Source: Aliiroseovarius sp. PrR006
Lineage (GTDB): Bacteria > Pseudomonadota > Alphaproteobacteria > Rhodobacterales > Rhodobacteraceae
DNA length: 64,000 nt
NCBI RefSeq assembly: GCF_010500215.1
Contig: NZ_JAAGOY010000004.1
Location: 1,550,001-1,614,000, forward strand
Direction of reading: 5' to 3'
Numbering within the stretch: the stretch's first letter is position 1; the number at the start of each line of letters is the position of its first letter. The notes under the pieces were generated by a model. The model did no database searches. It saw nothing but the letters and a program-made list of their open reading frames with translations, and was not told the DNA's origin. The position numbers were made by a program, and so were the translations under genes. Below are positions 54,573 through 62,457 of the stretch, piece by piece.

Positions 54573-55771
54573 CTGAGGCGCGCCAAAAGCTGGGAGCTGG
54601 GCACGCCAGTCACCGGCATCCCGCGCGACGCCTCATAGGCGCGGATGGCGGCGCGGCCTTTTTCTCCGATCACACCATCGGGGCGCCCCGCCTGAAACCC
54701 CAGATCGTTCAAACGCTTCTGAAGCGCCTGCCGTTCTTTGGTGGTCATCCCCCATGGGTTCTTGGGATAGCTGGCCCGGATCGCACCGCGCCCCGCTAGA
54801 CGGTCGGACAGGTGGCCCACACCGATCACATAGCTATCAGCATAGTTATAGGTCTTCAGAACGTGGAAATTCTGGAAGATCATAAAGACAGGGCCCGTCG
54901 GGCCAGCTGGCAGAATCAGTGCACCACTGGCGTCACCAGTCAGCGGGTGTCCCGCCACATTCGTCACTCCCAACTTTCCCCAATCACGCAGGCGGCGCGA
55001 ATAGATCCGTCCAGTCAACGCTAGATCAAACCCTTTCGGTAGACGAACCTCGATCGCCCAGGGCTGACCTTTTGCCCACCCTTTGGCCCGTAGATAGGCA
55101 GCGGTCGAGGCCAGCGCATCCGTTGGATCATCCGACCAGATGTCCCGCGCGCCGTCGCGGTTGAAGTCTTCGGCATGGGCCAGATACGAGCTGGGCAGGA
55201 ATTGTGTGTGTCCCATCGCCCCTGCGTATGATCCCTTCAAACGTGATGGCGACACGTCGCCCGCGGTCAGGATCTGCAGGGCGGCCAGCAGCTCGGCCTC
55301 GAACAAATCGCGGCGGCGGCCTTCATAGGCAAGAGTGGCCAGCGTCGACAGGACCGAAGCTGATCCACGCACCGCGCCAAAGCTGCTTTCCATGCCCCAG
55401 ATTGCGACGATGACCTCTTTCGAGACGCCATATTTCCGTTCAATCTTCTTCAGAAGCGTCGGATAGCGCGACAGCATTCGCTGCCCGCCCTTGATGCGCT
55501 GAGGCGACGCCGCCGAGCTGATATAATCTTGCAAACTGCGCGCAGTTTCCGCCGGACGTCGGTCCGATTTGATGACCGAGGGCAGGTACTCTGCCCGCCC
55601 AAGCGCCTTAAGAGCTGAGGCACTGACCCCTACCGACCTTGCCTTGGTCGCAAATCCCGACAGCCAGCCCGCAAACCCGCTATCGGCCAGCACGCGCCCC
55701 GGCATCACCGCCGCAGCGGTCAGCGTGGCCATCGCCAAACGGCGACTGAGGGACGGGGAATGTCGGGTCAT
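54569..55771 (-). CDS. Lytic murein transglycosylase, MltB-like
   Basis: This 400-residue periplasmic enzyme cleaves peptidoglycan glycan strands. The signal peptide runs to about residue 30 (VLADS). The SLT/MltB domain has the catalytic Glu in WGMESSFGAVRGSASVLSTL and the motif YAGAMGHTQFLPSSYLAHA. A C-terminal peptidoglycan-binding domain (about 335-400) includes LQKRLNDLGFQAGRPDGVIG. The start MTRHSPSLSRR is chosen; the longer frame to 55846 overlaps the argH upstream region. Confidence 0.9.
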   Translation of the reverse strand: MTRHSPSLSRRLAMATLTAAAVMPGRVLADSGFAGWLSGFATKARSVGVSASALKALGRAEYLPSVIKSDRRPAETARSLQDYISSAASPQRIKGGQRMLSRYPTLLKKIERKYGVSKEVIVAIWGMESSFGAVRGSASVLSTLATLAYEGRRRDLFEAELLAALQILTAGDVSPSRLKGSYAGAMGHTQFLPSSYLAHAEDFNRDGARDIWSDDPTDALASTAAYLRAKGWAKGQPWAIEVRLPKGFDLALTGRIYSRRLRDWGKLGVTNVAGHPLTGDASGALILPAGPTGPVFMIFQNFHVLKTYNYADSYVIGVGHLSDRLAGRGAIRASYPKNPWGMTTKERQALQKRLNDLGFQAGRPDGVIGEKGRAAIRAYEASRGMPVTGVPSSQLLARLS

Positions 55772-55951
55772 CGGGGATCCTGTTGGCAGCAGCGTGTCCA
55801 GCCACTCTAGGGACTGCAAGTGGCGACACAAAGGCAATCCGGCCACATCGGCAAAAGCGTGCCGTGAACAACCGGGGCTACAGCAATTGCACCCACCCGC
55901 CTTGCCGCGTATAGCATGCAGTCAGCAGAAATATGTCCTGAAAGGCAGATC

Positions 55952-57349
55952 ATGAGCGACGACACGAAATCCGCGAATGAAATGTGGGGCGGCCGGTTCT
56001 CGGCAGGGCCCGACGCGATCATGGAGGCGATCAATGCCTCGATCGGCTATGACCAGCGCATGGCACGACAGGACATCGAAGGCTCGCGCGCCCATGCCGC
56101 GATGCTGGCCGCGACTGGTGTGATCACCGAAGACGACGCCAAGGTCATCCGCGAGGGTTTGCTGACCGTGCTGTCCGAAATCGAGGAAGGCAACTTCGCC
56201 TTCTCGACCGCGCTGGAAGACATCCACATGAATGTGGAAGCGCGTCTGAAAGAAATCGTAGGCGAACCGGCTGGTCGCCTGCACACCGCGCGGTCGCGCA
56301 ACGACCAAGTTGCCACCGATTTCAAACTGTGGGTCCGTGACCAGATGGACGCCGCGACCCAAGGGCTCGAAGCCCTGATCCGCGCGCTGCTGGGTCAGGC
56401 CGAAGCGGGTGCCGATTGGGTCATGCCCGGCTTCACCCACCTACAAACCGCACAGCCCGTGACATGGGGCCACCACATGATGGCCTATGTCGAGATGTTC
56501 GGCCGCGATATGTCGCGCTTCCGCGACGCCCGTGCCCGGATGAACGAAAGCCCATTGGGGTCCGCTGCCCTCGCCGGCACGTCCTTCCCCATCGATCGCC
56601 ACATGACGGCCGAGGCGCTTGGCTTTGACCGCCCGACCGCAAACTCGCTGGACGCCGTGGCCGACCGTGACTTCGCGCTGGAGTTCCTGTCGTCCGCCAC
56701 GATCTGCGCTATGCACCTGTCGCGCTTCGCTGAAGAGCTGGTGATCTGGTCCTCGGCCCAGTTCCGCTTCGTGCGCATGTCGGACAAATGGTCGACGGGC
56801 TCGTCGATCATGCCGCAGAAACGCAACCCCGACGCCGCCGAGCTGATCCGCGCCAAAATCGGCCGGATCATGGGCGCCAATATCGGTCTGATGACCGTAA
56901 TGAAGGGTCTGCCGCTGGCCTATTCCAAAGACATGCAGGAAGACAAAGAGCAAGTCTTTGACGCCGCCGACAATCTGATGCTGGCACTGGCTGCAATGAC
57001 CGGGATGGTGTCGGACATGACCGCGAATACCGAAAGTCTTGAGGCCGCGGCCTCGTCCGGGTTCTCGACCGCGACCGATCTGGCCGACTGGTGCGTACGC
57101 GCGCTGAACATGCCGTTCCGCGATGCCCACCACGTCACCGGGTCTCTGGTGGCGATGGCCGAGGATCGCGGCTGTGACCTGCCCGACCTGTCGCTGGAAG
57201 ACATGCAGTCAGTCAACGCGCAGATCACCGAAGAAGTGTTTGGCGTGCTGGGCGTCCACAACTCGGTCGCCTCGCGCACCAGCTATGGCGGCACCGCGCC
57301 TAGCGAAGTGCGCAAACAGATTGCCCGCTGGACCGAGGCGTTGACATGA
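55952..57349 (+). CDS. argH: Argininosuccinate lyase
   Basis: ArgH splits argininosuccinate into arginine and fumarate, the last step of arginine synthesis. The 465-residue protein of the fumarase/aspartase superfamily carries the signature [15 protein letters not shown] near 282-296, with the catalytic serine in the loop. [13 protein letters not shown] and [13 protein letters not shown] mark the other two conserved regions. The start is the ATG at 55952 after AAAGG. It overlaps the tiny lipoprotein gene by four bases; lysA follows. Confidence 0.96.
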   Translation: MSDDTKSANEMWGGRFSAGPDAIMEAINASIGYDQRMARQDIEGSRAHAAMLAATGVITEDDAKVIREGLLTVLSEIEEGNFAFSTALEDIHMNVEARLKEIVGEPAGRLHTARSRNDQVATDFKLWVRDQMDAATQGLEALIRALLGQAEAGADWVMPGFTHLQTAQPVTWGHHMMAYVEMFGRDMSRFRDARARMNESPLGSAALAGTSFPIDRHMTAEALGFDRPTANSLDAVADRDFALEFLSSATICAMHLSRFAEELVIWSSAQFRFVRMSDKWSTGSSIMPQKRNPDAAELIRAKIGRIMGANIGLMTVMKGLPLAYSKDMQEDKEQVFDAADNLMLALAAMTGMVSDMTANTESLEAAASSGFSTATDLADWCVRALNMPFRDAHHVTGSLVAMAEDRGCDLPDLSLEDMQSVNAQITEEVFGVLGVHNSVASRTSYGGTAPSEVRKQIARWTEALT

Positions 57350-57450
57350 TCCGCGCGCTTCTGATCACCGCGCTTCTAGGGCTGGCGGCCTGCGGCGCGG
57401 ATGGCGAGCCCATCCGTCCGGGGTCACCCGAGGACACTCAAGCACAATAG
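57346..57450 (+). CDS. Very small lipoprotein between argH and lysA (LptM-like)
   Basis: This 34-residue product starts [17 protein letters not shown], a lipoprotein signal with lipobox LAAC (Cys16). Only ~19 residues follow, with [14 protein letters not shown]. It overlaps the argH stop (ATGA) and lies before lysA. LPAM_2-type proteins in this place include LptM of Escherichia coli, which assists the LptD-LptE lipopolysaccharide machine and has a CGLKGPLYFP core. The order of small residue, Gly and Pro is similar here, but the similarity is too short to prove homology. Confidence 0.7.
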   Translation: MIRALLITALLGLAACGADGEPIRPGSPEDTQAQ

Positions 57451-57454
57451 CTTC

Positions 57455-57482
57455 AAACGCCGGTCCAAGTGGCCGGCGTTTT
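57455..57482 (+). terminator. Terminator after the argH-lipoprotein pair
   Basis: AAACGCCGG (57455-57463) pairs with CCGGCGTTT (57473-57481), followed by a further T. It stands between the lipoprotein and lysA and is directly followed by repeat copy D. Confidence 0.85.
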
Positions 57483-57487
57483 CATTT

Positions 57488-57534
57488 GCGAGGCTCTGCC
57501 TCGCGCTCCGGGATATTTAAGACAAGAAAAAGAG
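57488..57534 (+). repeat. Intergenic repeat, copy D
   Basis: A short hairpin GCGAGGC-TCT-GCCTCGC (57488-57504) leads into CTCCGGGATATTT and AAGACAAGAAAAAGAG, ending at 57534. It is the shortest copy of the family and lies 5' of lysA rather than after a minus-strand stop. Confidence 0.72.
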
Positions 57535-57607
57535 CAGGCCCGGAGGGTTGAGCGGCAGGCGCAGTTCCGCTAGGGCAGTCGGGAAGCGCAGACAGACGAG
57601 GCCCAAG

Positions 57608-58873
57608 ATGGACCATTTCCTTTACCGTGACGGCGTATTGCACGCCGAAGACGTATCGATTGAAGAGATCGCTGCCAAGGTTGGCACGCCCTTCTATGTC
57701 TATTCCGCGGCAACGTTGAAACGTCATATTGGACTGTTCAATGAAGCGCTGGATTGGGCCGATCATCTGGTCTGTTTCGCGGTGAAATCGAACTCGAACC
57801 TCGCAGTGTTGAAACTGCTGGGCGAGAAGGGCGCGGGGATGGACGTGGTATCGGGCGGCGAATACCGCCGCGCGATTGCGGCTGGCGTGCCGGGTGACCG
57901 GATCGTGTTCTCGGGCGTTGGCAAAACCCGCGACGAAATGCGTCTGGCGCTGACGGGCGGCATCCGCCAGTTCAATCTGGAAAGCGAGCCCGAGATGCGT
58001 GTGCTGTCCGAGGTCGCCAGCGATCTGGGCGTTGTTGCCCCCGTCACTGTGCGCGTGAACCCCGATGTGGACGCGAAAACCCACGCCAAAATCTCGACCG
58101 GGAAGTCGGAAAACAAGTTCGGCATTCCGATTGCACGTGCACGCGAAGTTTATGCGGAAATCGCATCCCTGCCCGGCCTAAAGGCCGTTGGCATCGACGT
58201 GCATATTGGCTCGCAGCTAACCGAGCTTCAGCCGTTCCGTGAAGCCTATGAAAAAGTGGCCGAACTGACCGAAGCGCTGCGCGAAGACGGCCACGACATT
58301 ACGCGCCTTGATCTGGGCGGCGGGCTTGGCATTCCTTATGAACGCTCGAACGACGCGCCCCCCCTGCCCATCGAATACGGGCAGATGGTGAAAGAAACCG
58401 TGGGTCATCTGGGGTGCGAGATCGAGATTGAACCGGGTCGTCTGGTCTCGGGCAATGCCGGGATCATGGTCACCTCCGTCATCTATGTGAAGGAGGGCGA
58501 AGGGCAGGACTTCCTGATCGTCGACGCGGCAATGAACGACCTTGTGCGCCCCGCGATGTACGAGGCGCATCACGATATCATCCCCGTGGTCGAAACCGCC
58601 CCGGGTGAAGAAAAGTCCCGTTATGACATTGTCGGCCCGATCTGCGAAACCGGCGACACCTTTGCCAAAGGCCGCGATCTGGACAGCCTGAAGCCAGACG
58701 ATCTGATCGCCTTCCGCTCGGCGGGGGCCTATGGCGCAGTGATGGCGTCCGAGTACAACTCGCGGCCCCTCATCCCCGAAGTGCTGGTGATGGACGATCA
58801 ATATGCTGTCATCCGCGCACGTCCCACCTATGAAGAAATGCTGGGACGCGATACCATTCCAGAATGGCTGTGA
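57608..58873 (+). CDS. lysA: Diaminopimelate decarboxylase
   Basis: LysA is a PLP enzyme of the alanine-racemase-like fold that makes lysine from meso-diaminopimelate. The 421-residue protein has the PLP lysine in CFAVKSNSNLAVLKLL near residues 57-72. It also has HIGSQL and the glycine-rich LDLGGGLGIPY, and the C-terminal CETGDTFAKGRDL holds the active-site cysteine of the partner subunit. The start MDHFLYRDGVL is chosen over an upstream in-frame ATG. It follows argH and the small lipoprotein, the usual order in this group. Confidence 0.95.
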   Translation: MDHFLYRDGVLHAEDVSIEEIAAKVGTPFYVYSAATLKRHIGLFNEALDWADHLVCFAVKSNSNLAVLKLLGEKGAGMDVVSGGEYRRAIAAGVPGDRIVFSGVGKTRDEMRLALTGGIRQFNLESEPEMRVLSEVASDLGVVAPVTVRVNPDVDAKTHAKISTGKSENKFGIPIARAREVYAEIASLPGLKAVGIDVHIGSQLTELQPFREAYEKVAELTEALREDGHDITRLDLGGGLGIPYERSNDAPPLPIEYGQMVKETVGHLGCEIEIEPGRLVSGNAGIMVTSVIYVKEGEGQDFLIVDAAMNDLVRPAMYEAHHDIIPVVETAPGEEKSRYDIVGPICETGDTFAKGRDLDSLKPDDLIAFRSAGAYGAVMASEYNSRPLIPEVLVMDDQYAVIRARPTYEEMLGRDTIPEWL

Positions 58874-58889
58874 TGTTCCCACGGGTTCG

Positions 58890-61442
58890 GTGACCCGGCC
58901 CGACCTGTCCCAGAAGGTGCAAAAGCGCCTTCGTTGGCCCTTGGCACTGACAAGGGGCGGGATGGTTTTGGAGCGACTCTGGCACGTCGGATGGCCGCTT
59001 GCGACCGTTGGGTTGGCGACGATCGCGCTGGCGGGCTTCGGTGGATTGCGGGGCTGGGCAGTGCCTGTGGTGCTTGCTGTCGCAGCGCTGGCCTTCCTTG
59101 CCTCGGCGGCGCGGCGCTTTGTCTGGCCCACTTCAGGACATGCCCTTCGACGTCTGGATGACAGCTTGAAGGGCCACCCGATTGCCGCACTTCAAGATGA
59201 TCAGGCAACCGGCGTGGGTGACGTGGCCTCGGCCCAGCTGTGGCAGGCCCACCAGGACCGGATGCTCGCGCAGCTGGATGATGTGCAGGCAGTCCATCCT
59301 GATCTGCGGGTGGCACGGAAAGATCCGTTTGCATTGCGGTTGATTGCGGCGACCGGGGCGGTCATGGCGATTGGGTTTGGGCCTTGGAACAGCCCGGCAC
59401 CCTCGGGCGCACCCGGTGCGGCCGCGCAGGTTGCCGCCAGTTGGGAAGGCTGGATCGAGCCGCCGTCCTATACCGGCCAACCCAGCCTGTATCTTCACGA
59501 CCAACCCGATGGGGCGCTGACAGTCCCGAGGGGCAGCCGCCTAACCCTGCGCAGGTACGGCGATCCAGACGCCTTAGAATTCGCTGGGTCGGTTCTGGAC
59601 AGGGATGCGGGCGCAGCGCCAAGCCTCAGCCAACGGATCACACGCAGCGGCGGCTTGACCATCGACGGGCCAAAGGCACGCGACTGGGCAATCACCGCCT
59701 TAGAAGACACACCGCCGACGATTCAGCCGAACGGGCCACTGACCCGGCAGCTCAATGGTGATTTCACGCTCGGTTTCGTGGCCACAGATGACTATGGCAT
59801 CACGGGGGGCGCCGTCATCATCACCCTGTCGCTGGACGATGTCACACGCGCGCACGGGCTGACCATCGACCCTGAACCACGGCCCGAGGCGGCGGTGGAC
59901 CTGCCCCTGCCCTATCGCGGGGCGCGCAAGATGATCGAAGGGACACTTCAGGAAAATCTGATCGAACACCCTTATGCGGGCCTTCCCGTCACCCTCACTT
60001 TTCAGGCGCAGGACGGCGCGAAACAGACAGGAGACAGCCAGCCCTACCCCATGATCCTGCCCGGTCGGCGCTTTCTGAACCCGATGGCCAAGGCGCTGAT
60101 CGAACAACGCCGCGACTTGTTGTGGAACCGCGTCAACGCCCGGCGTGTCTCGCAAGTTCTGCGCGCCACATTGTTCCACCCGGAAGACCTGTCCCTGCCC
60201 GAAGGCATCTATCTGCAACTGCGCGGCGCGATCCGGCGGCTTGAGGCGGGTCTGGCGTTTACCGATGTGGCCAAAGGTGTCCCCGGCGACCTGCGGGACG
60301 AGGTGGCGCAGGTATTGTGGGATGTGGCAGTTGAACTGGAAGACGGGCAGCTGGATGACGCCCGCGCCCGCATGGAAGAGGCGCAGCGGCGTCTGGAACA
60401 AGCCATGCGCGACGGCGCCACGCCCGAGGAACTGGCCGAGCTGATGGACGAATACCGCGAGGCGATGCGCGACTATATGGACCAACTGGCCCAGCAAGCC
60501 CCGGAAGGCGATCCGAACGCACCGCAGCCTGACAACGCGATAGAGCTTAGCCAATCTGATCTGGACGCGATGATGGACCGGATCGAAGAACTGATGCGCG
60601 AGGGCCGCACCGATGAGGCGATAGAGCTTCTCGACCAGATGCGCCGGATGATGGAGAACATGCAGGCCCAGCGCGGTGGTGAAAGCCAGCGCCCCGGCGA
60701 AGCGGCACGCGACGAGCTGCGCGAGACCATGCGTCAGCAGCAGGGCCTATCGGATCAGGCCTTCCGCGATCTTCAGGAACAGGGACAAGGATCCGCCGCC
60801 GGTGAAAACCAAGAGAACGAAGGACGCGATGGCGGTCAGGGCCGCGGACAAAGCCACGAGGGATCGGGCGGCGAACAGGGCCAGGATGGCCAAGGCGGCG
60901 CGCAGGAAGGGCAAGACGGCCAAGGCCGTGGCGGTGATCCCGGCACCAGCCTTGCGGATCGTCAGCGCGCCTTGCAAAACGAACTGGACGCGCAACGCCG
61001 CAACCTGCCCGGCGCGGGCGATCCCGCCGGGCAAGCCGCCCGCGACGCGCTGGATGAAGCGGGCCGTGCGATGGGGCAAGCAGCCGATGCACTGGAGCAA
61101 GGCAACATCCCCGAAGCCCTGAATCAGCAAGCCGACGCGATGGAAGCCATGCGCGAAGGTTTGCGTCAGTTTGATCAGGCAATGGCCAATCAGCAGGCCC
61201 GCGAGAATGGTCAGCAGGGCGAGAACCCGGGCGAAAACAATCAGGCCTCGGATCAGGATCCGCTGGGCCGCAGCGCATCGGGCCGCGGCGGGGCGGCATC
61301 GACCGACAGTCCGCTGGGCGACACGGACGAGACCTATCGCCGGGCCGAAGAGTTGATGCAGGAATTGCGCAAACGCTCGGGCGAGTCAGACCGCCCGCAA
61401 TTGGAACGCGATTATTTGGAACGTCTGTTGGATCAGTTCTAA
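58890..61442 (+). CDS. TIGR02302/DUF4175-family large membrane protein
   Basis: This 850-residue protein has three N-terminal hydrophobic segments (about 30-50, 52-72 and a shorter one near 150-170). A large presumably periplasmic part with beta-rich regions (about 175-390) follows. The last ~350 residues are helical, with many Gln, Glu, Arg, Asp and Gly residues and short repeats such as GGEQGQDGQGG (about 570-790). This matches TIGR02302, found next to lysA in alphaproteobacteria; its role is unknown. The start is GTG at 58890, 16 bases after the lysA stop; no good Shine-Dalgarno is seen. It is convergent with recR. Confidence 0.85.
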   Translation: MTRPDLSQKVQKRLRWPLALTRGGMVLERLWHVGWPLATVGLATIALAGFGGLRGWAVPVVLAVAALAFLASAARRFVWPTSGHALRRLDDSLKGHPIAALQDDQATGVGDVASAQLWQAHQDRMLAQLDDVQAVHPDLRVARKDPFALRLIAATGAVMAIGFGPWNSPAPSGAPGAAAQVAASWEGWIEPPSYTGQPSLYLHDQPDGALTVPRGSRLTLRRYGDPDALEFAGSVLDRDAGAAPSLSQRITRSGGLTIDGPKARDWAITALEDTPPTIQPNGPLTRQLNGDFTLGFVATDDYGITGGAVIITLSLDDVTRAHGLTIDPEPRPEAAVDLPLPYRGARKMIEGTLQENLIEHPYAGLPVTLTFQAQDGAKQTGDSQPYPMILPGRRFLNPMAKALIEQRRDLLWNRVNARRVSQVLRATLFHPEDLSLPEGIYLQLRGAIRRLEAGLAFTDVAKGVPGDLRDEVAQVLWDVAVELEDGQLDDARARMEEAQRRLEQAMRDGATPEELAELMDEYREAMRDYMDQLAQQAPEGDPNAPQPDNAIELSQSDLDAMMDRIEELMREGRTDEAIELLDQMRRMMENMQAQRGGESQRPGEAARDELRETMRQQQGLSDQAFRDLQEQGQGSAAGENQENEGRDGGQGRGQSHEGSGGEQGQDGQGGAQEGQDGQGRGGDPGTSLADRQRALQNELDAQRRNLPGAGDPAGQAARDALDEAGRAMGQAADALEQGNIPEALNQQADAMEAMREGLRQFDQAMANQQARENGQQGENPGENNQASDQDPLGRSASGRGGAASTDSPLGDTDETYRRAEELMQELRKRSGESDRPQLERDYLERLLDQF

Positions 61443-61449
61443 GCCGCAG

Positions 61450-62046
61450 TTACATCCGCTTGCGTGCAGACAACGCGGCCGAGATCGTGCCCTCGTCCAG
61501 ATAATCCAGCTCGCCCCCGATGGGCACACCTTGAGCCAGCGAGGACACCAGACAGCGACCCTCAAGCTCGTCAGCAATATAGTGCGCGGTGGTCTGGCCA
61601 TCGACGGTGGCGTTCAGGGCCAAAATGACTTCGCTGATGTTGTCATCGACAACACGCTGGACCAGACGCGGTATGCCCAAATCCTCAGGGCCAACGGCGT
61701 CCAACGCAGACAGCGTTCCGCCCAGCACGTGATAGCGGCCCTTGAACAGACCCGCGCGCTCCATCGCCCACAGGTCGGCCACGTCTTCGACCACGCAAAT
61801 CTCGCCGGTGGCACGCTTTTCCGACACGCAGATGTCACACCGATCCGAGGTCGAGACATTGCCGCAGGTCACGCATTCCCGCGCGGTTTCCGCAACCGCC
61901 TGCATCGCATCCGCCAAAGGCGTCAGCACCAGCGCACGTTTGCGGATCAGGTAAAGCACCGCCCGACGGGCAGAACGCGGACCGAGCCCCGGCAGCTTCG
62001 CCATCAGCTCGATCAGGTTCTCGATATCGCGCGGTGCTTCTGACAT
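61450..62046 (-). CDS. recR: Recombination protein RecR
   Basis: RecR works with RecO (and RecF) to load RecA on gapped DNA. The 198-residue protein has the helix-hairpin-helix [20 protein letters not shown] near residues 11-30, and a C4 zinc finger [16 protein letters not shown] near 58-75. The Toprim domain follows, with [17 protein letters not shown]. Its ATG directly follows the ybaB stop. The order dnaX-ybaB-recR is the standard bacterial cluster, intact here. Confidence 0.95.
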   Translation of the reverse strand: MSEAPRDIENLIELMAKLPGLGPRSARRAVLYLIRKRALVLTPLADAMQAVAETARECVTCGNVSTSDRCDICVSEKRATGEICVVEDVADLWAMERAGLFKGRYHVLGGTLSALDAVGPEDLGIPRLVQRVVDDNISEVILALNATVDGQTTAHYIADELEGRCLVSSLAQGVPIGGELDYLDEGTISAALSARKRM

Positions 62047-62391
62047 TTAGAACGGCAGGTTCATGTCTTTGGGCAGGCCCAGCTCTTCCGTCAGACGCGA
62101 CATTTCGCTTTCCGAACGCTGCGCCGCCTTGGCCTGAGCATCCTTGATCGCGGCAAGGATCAGATCCTCGACCACTTCTTTTTCATCCGGATTGAAGATG
62201 GTCGGGTCGATGTCCAGACTGGTCAGAACGCCTTTTGCGGTAGCGGTCGCCTTGACCAACCCTGCGCCGCTTTCGCCAACCACAGTCATGGTCTCGAGGT
62301 TTTCCTGCAGCTCGGCCATCTTGGCCTGCATTTCCTGCGCTTTCTTCATCATCCCGGCCATATCGCCGAGACCGCCCAGTCCTTTGAACAT
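62047..62391 (-). CDS. YbaB/EbfC nucleoid-associated protein
   Basis: This 114-residue DNA-binding protein has the helical N-terminus MAGMMKKAQEMQAKMAELQE and the beta-strand core VVGESGAGLVKATATAKGVL. The C-terminal half has DPTIFNPDEKEVVEDLILAA. The protein forms dimers that bind DNA without strong sequence preference. It lies between dnaX and recR and touches recR without a gap, so the three are co-transcribed. Confidence 0.93.
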   Translation of the reverse strand: MFKGLGGLGDMAGMMKKAQEMQAKMAELQENLETMTVVGESGAGLVKATATAKGVLTSLDIDPTIFNPDEKEVVEDLILAAIKDAQAKAAQRSESEMSRLTEELGLPKDMNLPF

Positions 62392-62457
62392 GTGATGCTC
62401 CTGTTATGTCACTTGAGGATTAGATACGGGCGGCGCGCCTATGATACAAGGTCGCGC

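Noticed and set aside
60800-61000. Possible tandem DNA repeat in the TIGR02302 gene
   Set aside because: The repeats are short Gln-Gly-Asp codon patterns that reflect low-complexity protein, not an independent repeat element.
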